DNA from: an uncultured Spirochaetales bacterium
Lineage (GTDB): Bacteria > Spirochaetota > Spirochaetia > Sphaerochaetales > Sphaerochaetaceae
NCBI GenBank assembly: GCA_947306375.1
Contig: CAMZGJ010000030.1
Span: forward strand, 1-10,448
DNA length: 10,448 nt
Direction of reading: 5' to 3'
The translations under genes were made by a program, and so were the position numbers. The notes under the pieces are model-generated. The model made no database searches. It was not told the DNA's origin and saw only the letters and a list, made by a program, of their open reading frames with translations. Shown here piece by piece: positions 1 through 6,089 of the stretch (positions are counted from its first letter, which is position 1; each line of letters opens with the position of its first letter).

Positions 1-286
1 GGGGGAGAGCTGTCTTACCGCGTGAGGAGTTACCTACGCCGTAGAGTGTCTTGCCCTTGGACTCTTCAATAGCTTTCTTTGCAAGTTCTTCAAATGAAAG
101 CTTCTGTGCCTCAACAATTACCTGCTGCACTCTTGAAAGCTGCTTTGCGGGAGCTGCGGGAGCTGCTTCGGGAGCGGCTGCTGCAGGAGCTGCTGCGGGA
201 GCTGCTTCAGCTTTCTTTGCACAGCCTACAAATACTGCTACAAGTGCTGCAAGAATAAGCATTGCAACGAGAATTCTTTTCTTCAT
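1..286 (-). CDS. ABC transporter substrate-binding lipoprotein, 5' part only (gene runs off the left edge)
   Basis: Only the first 95 or so residues are present. The protein starts MKKRILVAML and has a hydrophobic signal segment ending in VFVGC, so Cys22 is the likely lipidated residue and the protein is probably anchored in the periplasm. Residues about 26-48 are an Ala/Pro-rich linker with a few Glu residues. After it comes a helix (LSFEELAKKAIEESKG) followed by KTLYGVGNSSRGK. That resembles the first strand and binding loop of iron(III)-type and related solute-binding proteins, whose mature domain begins with an 'eLyeaAkkEGk-vvYgnsSR' pattern. The start is supported by a perfect AGGAGG (291-296 on the plus strand as CCTCCT) placed 4 nt before the ATG. 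A good promoter lies upstream (340-367). The ligand cannot be told from this fragment. The lipoprotein call is firm and the transporter family is probable. Confidence 0.7.
   Translation of the reverse strand, partial: MKKRILVAMLILAALVAVFVGCAKKAEAAPAAAPAAAAPEAAPAAPAKQLSRVQQVIVEAQKLSFEELAKKAIEESKGKTLYGVGNSSRGKTALP
147..205 (-). repeat. Low-complexity Ala/Pro linker repeat inside the lipoprotein gene
   Basis: The motif GGGAGCTGC, exact or with one mismatch, occurs five times (near 149, 158, 170, 185 and 197). It encodes the Ala/Pro tether between the lipidated Cys and the folded domain. Such near-identical short repeats are prone to length change by slippage. Multiples of three would only alter tether length. 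Confidence 0.6.
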
Positions 287-339
287 TTTTCCTCCTGTAA
301 CGGAATGTTTCATCCGCCGTATTATTTATTACATCATTG

Positions 340-367
340 ATTTTAACACAGAAAACGCACATTTCAA
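340..367 (-). promoter_or_regulatory. Predicted sigma-70 promoter for the ABC lipoprotein
   Basis: Read on the minus strand, a TTGAAA -35 box (362-367) is separated by 16 bp from a TAAAAT -10 box (340-345). The start codon lies about 55 bp downstream, with an AGGAGG ribosome-binding site between. The surrounding DNA is AT-rich, unlike the flanking coding sequence. Confidence 0.55.
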
Positions 368-437
368 GCAAAACTCAACTTTTTAGGACAAGAAAAGTAC
401 GCAATTTTAAAAACATCCTTTTTCGGAAATAAATAAC

Positions 438-466
438 TTTATCCCGGTCCTGAAAAGTAGTATGAT
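438..466 (+). promoter_or_regulatory. Predicted promoter for the outer membrane protein cluster
   Basis: A TATGAT -10 box (461-466) follows a weak TTTATC -35 box (438-443) at 17 bp spacing. The expected start of transcription is near 473, about 20 nt before the ATG. AAGGAG at 481-486 gives a 6-nt spacing to that ATG. The -10 is good and the -35 is poor, which might mean activator dependence. Confidence 0.4.
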
Positions 467-492
467 TTGACCAGATTCACAAGGAGTCAGAT

Positions 493-1650
493 ATGAAAAA
501 ACTGATAACGGCAATACTTGTAATTACTTGTCTCTTCGGCGCTTTTGCCGGAGATTTCAAATTCAGCGCAAGCGACACGGAAAACCACAGTGAAATCCTG
601 TTCGGTATCCCCACATCCGCCACACTGGGCGTGGAATACCGCGGTTTCACATTCCTCCCCGGCAACACAACCGGAATAAAGCTCTCCGCGGGCGCAGGAT
701 ACGCCCAGCGATTCCTCCTTCAGGACCCGGATACCGGAGAGCCTCTCAGGGAAAACATACAGATTTATGATGTAGCACAGTTCAGATGGGGTCTGGAACT
801 CTCCCAGGGCCTTTCAAATGACCTGTTCACCGTCTTTGCAGGTTACGAGGGACGCTGGGAAAAGGCAAAGGATTCAATCCTCCTTCCCGACGGCGGCGGC
901 TTCCCCAGGAAGGACAATATAGAAAGATGGAGAGGTGAAGGCAAAAAGAAGCCCGTTGTCACCTTTGATGACTGGTTCAACAACGAAATGGAAGCAAGTT
1001 CCACAAGAGAAAACACAAAGATTTATCCTGACATTTCCAAGGACGGAAAGGCCTTCCACGTTTTTTACCTGGGCGGCAGATTCAACATGATGGAACAGAG
1101 TTTTGACAAGACACAGGGATACAGCGCCGGACTCAGAATAATGGCAAGCCCCGAAAACTTCTACGGGCTCAACGCCAACGCAAAGGGCGGCTGGATGCTT
1201 CTTGAAAATGACAATATAACACTGTCTGTGGCAGATACGGTCAACTTCACGTTCATCGACGGGGACGCAGTGCCCGTATACATCCAGAAGCAGTATTCAG
1301 CCGGTCGTTTTGTCCGCGGCCTGGTTTACAACAGCTACAACACCACGCTTTCAATAGTTAACAACATGGACCTGAGACTTGCATTCAAATACAAAATCTT
1401 CAAGTGTCTCCAGCCTGCAGCTACCCTGTTCTTTGACAACGGCTATGCCTTCGGAAATTATTTCAACACAGGTCATAACGGCATTGCAGCCGTTGAAGCC
1501 GACAAAATTCTTTCCGTTCTGGGAACACAGATTGAGCTCAGGTGCTTTGAACTGTTCAACATAGGTCTTCAGGCTGCCACAATAATCAGCGGAGAATATG
1601 CAACAAGACCTGATACACAGCTTCAGTTCAAGGTCATTTTCTCCTTCTGA
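493..1650 (+). CDS. Probable beta-barrel outer membrane protein (385 aa), function unknown
   Basis: The protein begins with a classical signal peptide (KK, then a hydrophobic core, then AFA before Gly20), so cleavage after Ala19 is likely. The mature part is rich in alternating polar/hydrophobic stretches and aromatic residues with Gly/Asn/Asp turns. It contains no Cys-based lipobox. The last strand ends QLQFKVIFSF: alternating hydrophobics with a terminal Phe, the signature by which the BAM complex recognises outer membrane barrels. There is no strong match to a named porin, and residues about 125-180 look like a long polar extramembrane loop. The start is supported by AAGGAG six nt upstream. 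The gene lies 18 bp upstream of the HTH/Fic-like gene and is probably co-transcribed with it. Outer-membrane location is well supported; the transported substrate, if any, is not known. Confidence 0.75.
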   Translation: MKKLITAILVITCLFGAFAGDFKFSASDTENHSEILFGIPTSATLGVEYRGFTFLPGNTTGIKLSAGAGYAQRFLLQDPDTGEPLRENIQIYDVAQFRWGLELSQGLSNDLFTVFAGYEGRWEKAKDSILLPDGGGFPRKDNIERWRGEGKKKPVVTFDDWFNNEMEASSTRENTKIYPDISKDGKAFHVFYLGGRFNMMEQSFDKTQGYSAGLRIMASPENFYGLNANAKGGWMLLENDNITLSVADTVNFTFIDGDAVPVYIQKQYSAGRFVRGLVYNSYNTTLSIVNNMDLRLAFKYKIFKCLQPAATLFFDNGYAFGNYFNTGHNGIAAVEADKILSVLGTQIELRCFELFNIGLQAATIISGEYATRPDTQLQFKVIFSF

Positions 1651-1668
1651 GGCCACGGGAAAAACTAT

Positions 1669-2475
1669 ATGGAATACATGGATGTAAAGATTGCGGCGGA
1701 GAAATGGGGCATAAGCGAAAGGCGTGTCAGAGCTCTCTGCCTTGAAGGAAAGATTGAAGGCGTGAGAAGGTGCGGCAGCTGGAACTGGAACATACCGGTT
1801 TCAAGCTCCAAGCCCGTTGACGGCAGAAAAACAAGATTCCTCAAGAACCGCGACCTCAGAACCGGCAGCCAGGACTACAAGGAAGTGGACGCCAGAAGGA
1901 AGAAGCATAAGTGTTCCCTGACCGCCGCGCAGAGAAAAAGCCTTGTTCTTGGAATTCTGGAGTACGACGGAAAGTCATACACCCCGGAGCAGATTGAGGA
2001 TGTAATCAGGCTGAACAAGCAGGAATTTGATCTCAAATCCCACCTTGAGATTCTGAACATCAACTCGGTCTTCTCCGAGATGAACTTTGATGTGTCGGAA
2101 ACCGCAATAAAGAATATCAACTCAAAGCTCATGTTCAACATCCTGATTGACGGCGGAGTATTCAGAACGGAAAAGCATCAGGCGGAGCTTGATGCTGCCC
2201 TGCTCCAGTATTCCAACTCATGGAACATAATCCACCCCGTTGCAAGGGCAGCCTTCCTGTTCAGCGAAATCATGCGCATACAGCCCTTTGTGCAGGGCAA
2301 CACGGCAACGGCCTTCTACTTCCTTGAAGCGGAACTGCTTAAAAACGGCTTCCCCGGAGTTGAATTCTCAGGTGTGGGCGCAACGGAGCTGAAGGCGGCT
2401 CTGGCCTCTGCCACCATACGCGGAAACACAAAGAACCTGATTGACATGATAAAGGAGGCAATTATCAAGTCATGA
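1669..2475 (+). CDS. HTH protein with a degenerate (catalytically dead?) Fic domain, 268 aa
   Basis: Residues about 5-43 form an excisionase/MerR-like helix-turn-helix (VKIAAEKWGISERRV, then a wing ending WNIP). Residues about 92-262 have the layout of class II Fic proteins: a helix like the inhibitory one (SLVLGILEYDGKSYT), a DLKSHLEILN segment matching the usual 'slkdHleirN', a GGVFR segment matching 'aGkyR', then HPVARAAFLFSEIMRIQPFVQGNTATAF. In active Fic enzymes the core is HPFx(D/E)GN(G/K)R. Here the catalytic His is Gln205, the acidic residue is Gln209 and the Arg is Ala213, while Pro206, Phe207, Gly210 and Asn211 are kept. The expected Ser of the inhibitory (S/T)xxxE(G/N) helix is also missing. 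AMPylation activity is therefore unlikely, and a regulatory or scaffolding role is inferred. The start has only a weak GGGA eight nt upstream; Met4 is an alternative. The gene overlaps the deacylase gene by ATGA. Confidence 0.75.
   Translation: MEYMDVKIAAEKWGISERRVRALCLEGKIEGVRRCGSWNWNIPVSSSKPVDGRKTRFLKNRDLRTGSQDYKEVDARRKKHKCSLTAAQRKSLVLGILEYDGKSYTPEQIEDVIRLNKQEFDLKSHLEILNINSVFSEMNFDVSETAIKNINSKLMFNILIDGGVFRTEKHQAELDAALLQYSNSWNIIHPVARAAFLFSEIMRIQPFVQGNTATAFYFLEAELLKNGFPGVEFSGVGATELKAALASATIRGNTKNLIDMIKEAIIKS
2452..2475 (+). promoter_or_regulatory. Ribosome-binding site and ATGA stop/start overlap coupling HTH-Fic to deacylase
   Basis: AAGGAGG (2452-2458) lies inside the last codons of the HTH/Fic-like gene. 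The deacylase ATG (2472-2474) overlaps that gene's TGA (2473-2475). The 13-nt spacing is long, so re-initiation by terminating ribosomes is the likelier route and the two products should be made in linked amounts. Confidence 0.6.
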
Positions 2476-4040
2476 GGACACTGATAAAGAACGGAACCGT
2501 CATTGACGGTACCGGAAAACCCTCTTTCAAGGCAGACCTTCTGATTGAAGAGGGTTTTATTGTCTCCCTGGATAAAAGCATAAACGCAAAGGCTGACAGA
2601 ATAACAGACGCAGGGGGCTGCATTGTCTGCCCCGGCTTCATGGACATGCACGCACACAGTGACCTTGAGGTGCTCAGAGACCCCTCAATGCGCCACAAGA
2701 TTGCCCAGGGCATTACATTTGACCTTTCCGGGAACTGCGGTGTGGGAGTGTTCCCGCGCAGAGCGGGAGACAGGCCTGCCTTTGCGGACATCCTGGGCCA
2801 CTATCCGAACTGGACCTGGACGGACTTTCCATCCTACACGTCCCTGATTCACAGCGCCATGAACATAGGCTTCCTTCAGAGCCACGGAATGCTCCGAATG
2901 CGGGCAATTGAGGGCAACCCCAACAGGCGCGCCACTTCAAAAGAGGTTGAAAGAATGTGCGTCCTTCTGGACCGGTCCCTATCAGAGGGTTGTCTGGGCC
3001 TGTCCTCGGGGCTCTACTACGCGCCCAACATGTACGCGGATGAGGATGAGATTCTTGCCCTTCTCAGGGTTGTGAAGAAACACAATGCCCTGTTCTGCGT
3101 TCACCACCGCTGTGAGGGAGACTTTATCCTCTCCTCGGTTGATGAGGTTATCAACTACGCATTCAAAACGGACGTAAAGCTTGAAATCTCCCACCTCAAA
3201 GCCATAGGCACAAAGAACCAGAAGTACATAGACCCGGTCCTTGAAAAGATACACAACGCAAGGGACAGGGGCCTTGATATAGCCTTTGACCAGTACCCTT
3301 ATGAGTACGGCAGCACAAGCCTGTACAGCCTCCTACCCCCTTCAATGCTCCAAAAGAGCCATGAGGACCTTGTCAAATCTCTTCAAAAGGCCCTGACCGA
3401 CCCCTCATACAAGAAGGAGCTGACAGACTGCATTGAGCATCCGGACGGATGGGACAGCGTTATTGAGCTCTGCGGCTTTGACAACATAAGCATTGCCGTG
3501 CTTGAGACCAACATGCAGTACAGAGGCCTTACCCTCACCCGGTGCGCAGAGAAGATGGGTACAGACTGCTATGACGCTCTCTTTACCCTCCTCATAGAGG
3601 AAAAGGGAAGCGCGCTTATGTTTGACATTACCCAGAGCACGGAGAACCTGATAAAGATAATGAAGGATCCGCTCATGTGCTTCGGCACAGATGCCCTGTA
3701 CACGGGTAATGTTGCCCATCCCAGAAGTTCAAGCGCCGCAGTCCACATACTGGATGAATTCTGCAAGCAGAAGAAAATTCTCAGTTATGAGGAGATGATA
3801 AACAGGATGACGGGCCGAGTTGCACAGCGCACCGGCCTTACGGACAGGGGCATTCTTGCAGAGGGAAAGAAGGCGGATATTGTTGTCTTTGACCCGGTTG
3901 AGCTAAAGGACAATTCATCAACAACAGAACCCTATGCTGAGCCTTCAGGAATAAAAGAGGTATTTGTAAACGGGCAAAACGCCTTTGAGAGCCTCAGCGG
4001 AGAGGTTGCCAGAGCTTCTCAAGGGTATAAAAATCCCTGA
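2472..4040 (+). CDS. N-acyl-D-amino-acid deacylase (D-aminoacylase) family amidohydrolase, 522 aa
   Basis: Cytoplasmic metal-dependent hydrolase of the amidohydrolase superfamily. The family removes the acyl group from N-acyl-D-amino acids. The order of motifs fits throughout: N-terminal beta-sandwich (MRTLIKNGTVIDGTG), then PGFMDMHAHSD with metal ligands His60 and His62, GNCG with Cys89 (the metal-binding Cys of D-aminoacylases), CVHHRCEGD with His211, LEISHLKAIG with His241, DQYPYEYGSTSLYSLLPP (273-290), CFGTDALYTGNVAHPRS with catalytic Asp407, and the C-terminal RMTGRVAQRTGLTDRGILAEGKKADIVVFDP. Length matches the family (about 480-530). No signal peptide is seen. The context (outer membrane protein, HTH regulator) suggests a scavenging or cell-wall-derived D-amino-acid substrate, but the actual substrate cannot be read from sequence; D-glutamate deacylase or a related amidase is possible. 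Its last 47 bp overlap rsfS on the other strand. Confidence 0.85.
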   Translation: MRTLIKNGTVIDGTGKPSFKADLLIEEGFIVSLDKSINAKADRITDAGGCIVCPGFMDMHAHSDLEVLRDPSMRHKIAQGITFDLSGNCGVGVFPRRAGDRPAFADILGHYPNWTWTDFPSYTSLIHSAMNIGFLQSHGMLRMRAIEGNPNRRATSKEVERMCVLLDRSLSEGCLGLSSGLYYAPNMYADEDEILALLRVVKKHNALFCVHHRCEGDFILSSVDEVINYAFKTDVKLEISHLKAIGTKNQKYIDPVLEKIHNARDRGLDIAFDQYPYEYGSTSLYSLLPPSMLQKSHEDLVKSLQKALTDPSYKKELTDCIEHPDGWDSVIELCGFDNISIAVLETNMQYRGLTLTRCAEKMGTDCYDALFTLLIEEKGSALMFDITQSTENLIKIMKDPLMCFGTDALYTGNVAHPRSSSAAVHILDEFCKQKKILSYEEMINRMTGRVAQRTGLTDRGILAEGKKADIVVFDPVELKDNSSTTEPYAEPSGIKEVFVNGQNAFESLSGEVARASQGYKNP

Positions 4041-4329
4041 GTTCCTGGCTCATCAGGTGAATGACTATATCGTTGCAGTCCACAAGCTCCCAGCCGTCAT
4101 CGCCGGGGGTCTTGCGGCGGTTGTTCACCTCAAGGCCCAGATCAATCAGAAAGCCCCAGAGCTCGTGGGCAAGGCCCCTGAGGTGGCCAAGGCTGTTTAC
4201 GGTTGTTATGACAAAGCAGTCAGTCCATGAGCATTCTTCGGACACATCTATGACCTGGGTGTTCAGGCCCTTGTGGTCGTTGAGGAACTGCTGTATTGCA
4301 AGTGCTTTTTCTTCTATCTCTTTTCTCAT
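3994..4329 (-). CDS. rsfS: Ribosome silencing factor RsfS (111 aa)
   Basis: RsfS binds L14 on the 50S subunit and blocks joining with 30S, slowing translation when nutrients are short. The sequence carries the family pattern: N-terminal helix (KEIEEKALAIQQFLND), the strand TQVIDVSEECSWTDCFVITT followed by NSLGH, then DDGWELVDCNDIVIHLMSQELRDFYTLEKLW, very close to the usual 'dGWvLiDfgDvvvHif..e.R.fY.LE.LW'. An upstream in-frame ATG at 4359 would add ten residues (MAGPCARRKK). The ATG at 4329 is preferred: it overlaps the stop of the preceding lipoprotein gene as ATGA, matches the usual N-terminus, and has GGAG (4337-4340) at 7 nt spacing. It is the last gene of the rplU operon. Its 3' end runs 47 bp into the convergent deacylase gene. 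Confidence 0.93.
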   Translation of the reverse strand: MRKEIEEKALAIQQFLNDHKGLNTQVIDVSEECSWTDCFVITTVNSLGHLRGLAHELWGFLIDLGLEVNNRRKTPGDDGWELVDCNDIVIHLMSQELRDFYTLEKLWQPLR

Positions 4330-4898
4330 CTTTTTTCTCCGAGCACATGGGCCAGCCATCTGCTGAAATAGTCTTTTGAATAGTATATGTCGTCGCTTCT
4401 CAGGTAGGGGGAAATGTCATAATACCGCACAGATACGGACTTTCCCTCTATTGCATGTATCAGGCCGGAGAAATCCGTCCCGCACAGCCTGTTCATGTTC
4501 TCAATAAGCTCCCTGTTTCTGAGAAGTTCCTGCCTTGTGACAAGAACCTCAAGTCTTGTCTCCGGAGTATTTACCGTCTTTGTTGAAAGGGCATCCAGTA
4601 TGTCCTGCACGGCACTGTAGACCTGGATGTTTCCCTTCATGAAGCCGTCCTCACGAAGGCCCACGTAGCTGAGCATTGAGGCGCTCATGCTTTCTATGCC
4701 GTTTGCCCTTCCCCACAGTGTTATCTGGTCTATGGGAACGTTTATCTCGTACAGGGTGTTCTTGGGTGAGGAATAGAGAATCAGCACTGCCTTCTCGCCG
4801 AAGAATCCGTAGTAACAGACATCGCCGGAGGCCTTACATGAAGAAAAAGAGAGCAGTACTATCAGTGCAGTTACAAGCAGGACCGTTGCCTTTTTCAT
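4326..4898 (-). CDS. Small lipoprotein of unknown function (190 aa) in the position often held by lytR
   Basis: The N-terminus MKKATVLLVTALIVLLSFSSC is a lipoprotein signal with a relaxed spirochaete-type lipobox and lipidated Cys21. The mature part is mixed alpha/beta with no further membrane segment: a strand-rich start (GFFGEKAVLILYSSPKN), then helical regions around residues 100-150, ending KDYFSRWLAHVLGEKR. I do not recognise a family. In many bacteria the gene between yqeK and rsfS encodes a LytR-CpsA-Psr protein. This one is too short for a full LCP domain, and I see none of that family's conserved Arg/Asp motifs, so it is either a strongly diverged remnant or an unrelated replacement. 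ATGA overlaps at both ends (with yqeK upstream and rsfS downstream) show that it is a real translated gene in the operon. Confidence 0.7.
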   Translation of the reverse strand: MKKATVLLVTALIVLLSFSSCKASGDVCYYGFFGEKAVLILYSSPKNTLYEINVPIDQITLWGRANGIESMSASMLSYVGLREDGFMKGNIQVYSAVQDILDALSTKTVNTPETRLEVLVTRQELLRNRELIENMNRLCGTDFSGLIHAIEGKSVSVRYYDISPYLRSDDIYYSKDYFSRWLAHVLGEKR

Positions 4899-5512
4899 AT
4901 TCCCAGTTTTTCCTCAAGTTCCCGCTTCAGAAGGAGTGAGCCCTCCGAAGCGTCATGGTAGCCCTTTTCCTTCCAGTGGGCAATCATGTCACACAGTATG
5001 GCATATTCACAGGCCGTGAGGCTTGGATTTGCCAGATATTCCCTTCTCTTCTCCTCCGTCAGGAAGGTGCGTGAAGGCTCTATGAAGTCCGCCACAAAGA
5101 GGGCCTGCGCAAGGTCATCAAGGCCGTTCAGCCCCGTTGTGTGGGCCTCTATTGCGCGCTTCCAGCTTTCCGGGTAGCCCGGAACAAGCTGTCCGGCCAT
5201 GAAGGCACTTGCCTTTCCGTGGGCAAGGACCGGACTCTCAATCTCCCACTTTGTCAGGTGCACGCCGTTCTTTCTGCAGTATTCAATCAGAACCGGACCG
5301 GGCATTTCCCTGCAGAGATCATGGGCAAGTCCGCAGAAGTAACCGGCCTCAAAGCCGTTCCATGTCTTTTCATAATCCGTACATCCGTAGTAGTCCAGCA
5401 GCATGCATGTGGTCTGCGCAACACCCACGCTGTGGATGAACCGCCTTTCGGAGACGGTCTTTTTCAGCACGTCCGAAAGCTGTTCAGTTGTACAGATTCT
5501 CTGATCTGACAT
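4895..5512 (-). CDS. yqeK: YqeK-type HD-domain hydrolase, probable symmetrical Ap4A hydrolase (205 aa)
   Basis: YqeK proteins are HD-superfamily phosphohydrolases that split diadenosine tetraphosphate into two ADP. The metal and catalytic positions are all visible: RRFIHSVGVA with His27, GLAHDLCRE with the His64-Asp65 doublet, LAHGKASAF with His98, AIEAHTTG with His124, and ALFVADFIEPSR with Asp142. The length is normal, near 190-210 residues. The start at 5512 overlaps the end of nadD by 29 bp. It is preferred because an AGGGA lies just upstream and no other Met occurs before the first motif. The 3' end overlaps the lipoprotein gene as ATGA. The nadD-yqeK pairing is common in bacteria and joins NAD synthesis to dinucleotide clearance. 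Confidence 0.9.
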   Translation of the reverse strand: MSDQRICTTEQLSDVLKKTVSERRFIHSVGVAQTTCMLLDYYGCTDYEKTWNGFEAGYFCGLAHDLCREMPGPVLIEYCRKNGVHLTKWEIESPVLAHGKASAFMAGQLVPGYPESWKRAIEAHTTGLNGLDDLAQALFVADFIEPSRTFLTEEKRREYLANPSLTACEYAILCDMIAHWKEKGYHDASEGSLLLKRELEEKLGI

Positions 5513-6089
5513 ATTCCCTTACCCCCGGGGACAGGAAGGCCATGCTCTGCTCCCTGTTCTCCCTGATTGCCGTTGCGCTTTCAGGCGAAACCTGATCCAC
5601 GTCCAGCATTATGTACTGCGTGCCCTCCGGCATCTGCGTGTTTTCAAAGTCCGCTCTGCCGGCGATTCTTCTGCACACAATGAACACAACCTTTGTCTTC
5701 AGTTCCTCAAAACCGTACCAGCGCGTGAGACCGCAGATGTGGTCATCTCCTATTATCAGTCCCACCCTGTCCTGTTTTTCAGTATCAAGTATAGCTTTCA
5801 CCGTGTCTAGTGTGTATGAAATCCCGCCTCTTTTCAGTTCCATGTCACTGACTGTGATACGGACCTGATCCTGCGGGTATATTTCCCTGTAATCCCGTAC
5901 GGCAAGCCTTACCATCTCAAGACGGTCATGGTCTGAAGCCGTACATGCGTTTTCTCTTTTGAAGTTGCTCTGCGCCGCCGGAATGACGTAGATGTTCCTG
6001 TATTCCGTTCGTGAGACAACACTGTGAAGAAGGAAGAGGTGACCGAGGTGGATGGGATCAAAGCTTCCGCCCAGTATTGCCGTCTTCAT
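5484..6089 (-). CDS. nadD: Nicotinate-nucleotide adenylyltransferase (201 aa)
   Basis: NadD joins ATP and nicotinate mononucleotide to form deamido-NAD in the cytoplasm, the step before NAD synthetase. Visible motifs are GGSFDPIHLGHL (residues 7-18), with the HxGH nucleotidyl-transfer signature at His14 to His17; VIPAAQSNFK, corresponding to the usual 'iPa..PPHK'; RGGISYTLDT (88-96); LIIGDDHICGLTRW (111-124); and SATAIRE (171-177), corresponding to 'SSTxIR'. The C-terminus SPGVREYVRSENLY is also typical. The start forms an ATGA overlap with the obgE stop, and its ribosome-binding GGAGG is enclosed in a predicted hairpin, so translation is probably coupled to obgE. Confidence 0.95.
   Translation of the reverse strand: MKTAILGGSFDPIHLGHLFLLHSVVSRTEYRNIYVIPAAQSNFKRENACTASDHDRLEMVRLAVRDYREIYPQDQVRITVSDMELKRGGISYTLDTVKAILDTEKQDRVGLIIGDDHICGLTRWYGFEELKTKVVFIVCRRIAGRADFENTQMPEGTQYIMLDVDQVSPESATAIRENREQSMAFLSPGVREYVRSENLYN

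Noticed and set aside
51..386. Plus-strand open frame with Ala-rich repeats
   Set aside because: It is antisense to the lipoprotein gene, whose signal peptide, lipobox and AGGAGG site are on the minus strand. The Ala/Gly run is the complement of the Ala/Pro linker.
1669..2475. Fic toxin of a toxin-antitoxin pair
   Set aside because: The catalytic His and Arg are missing and no small antitoxin gene accompanies it. The neighbours are an outer membrane protein and a deacylase.
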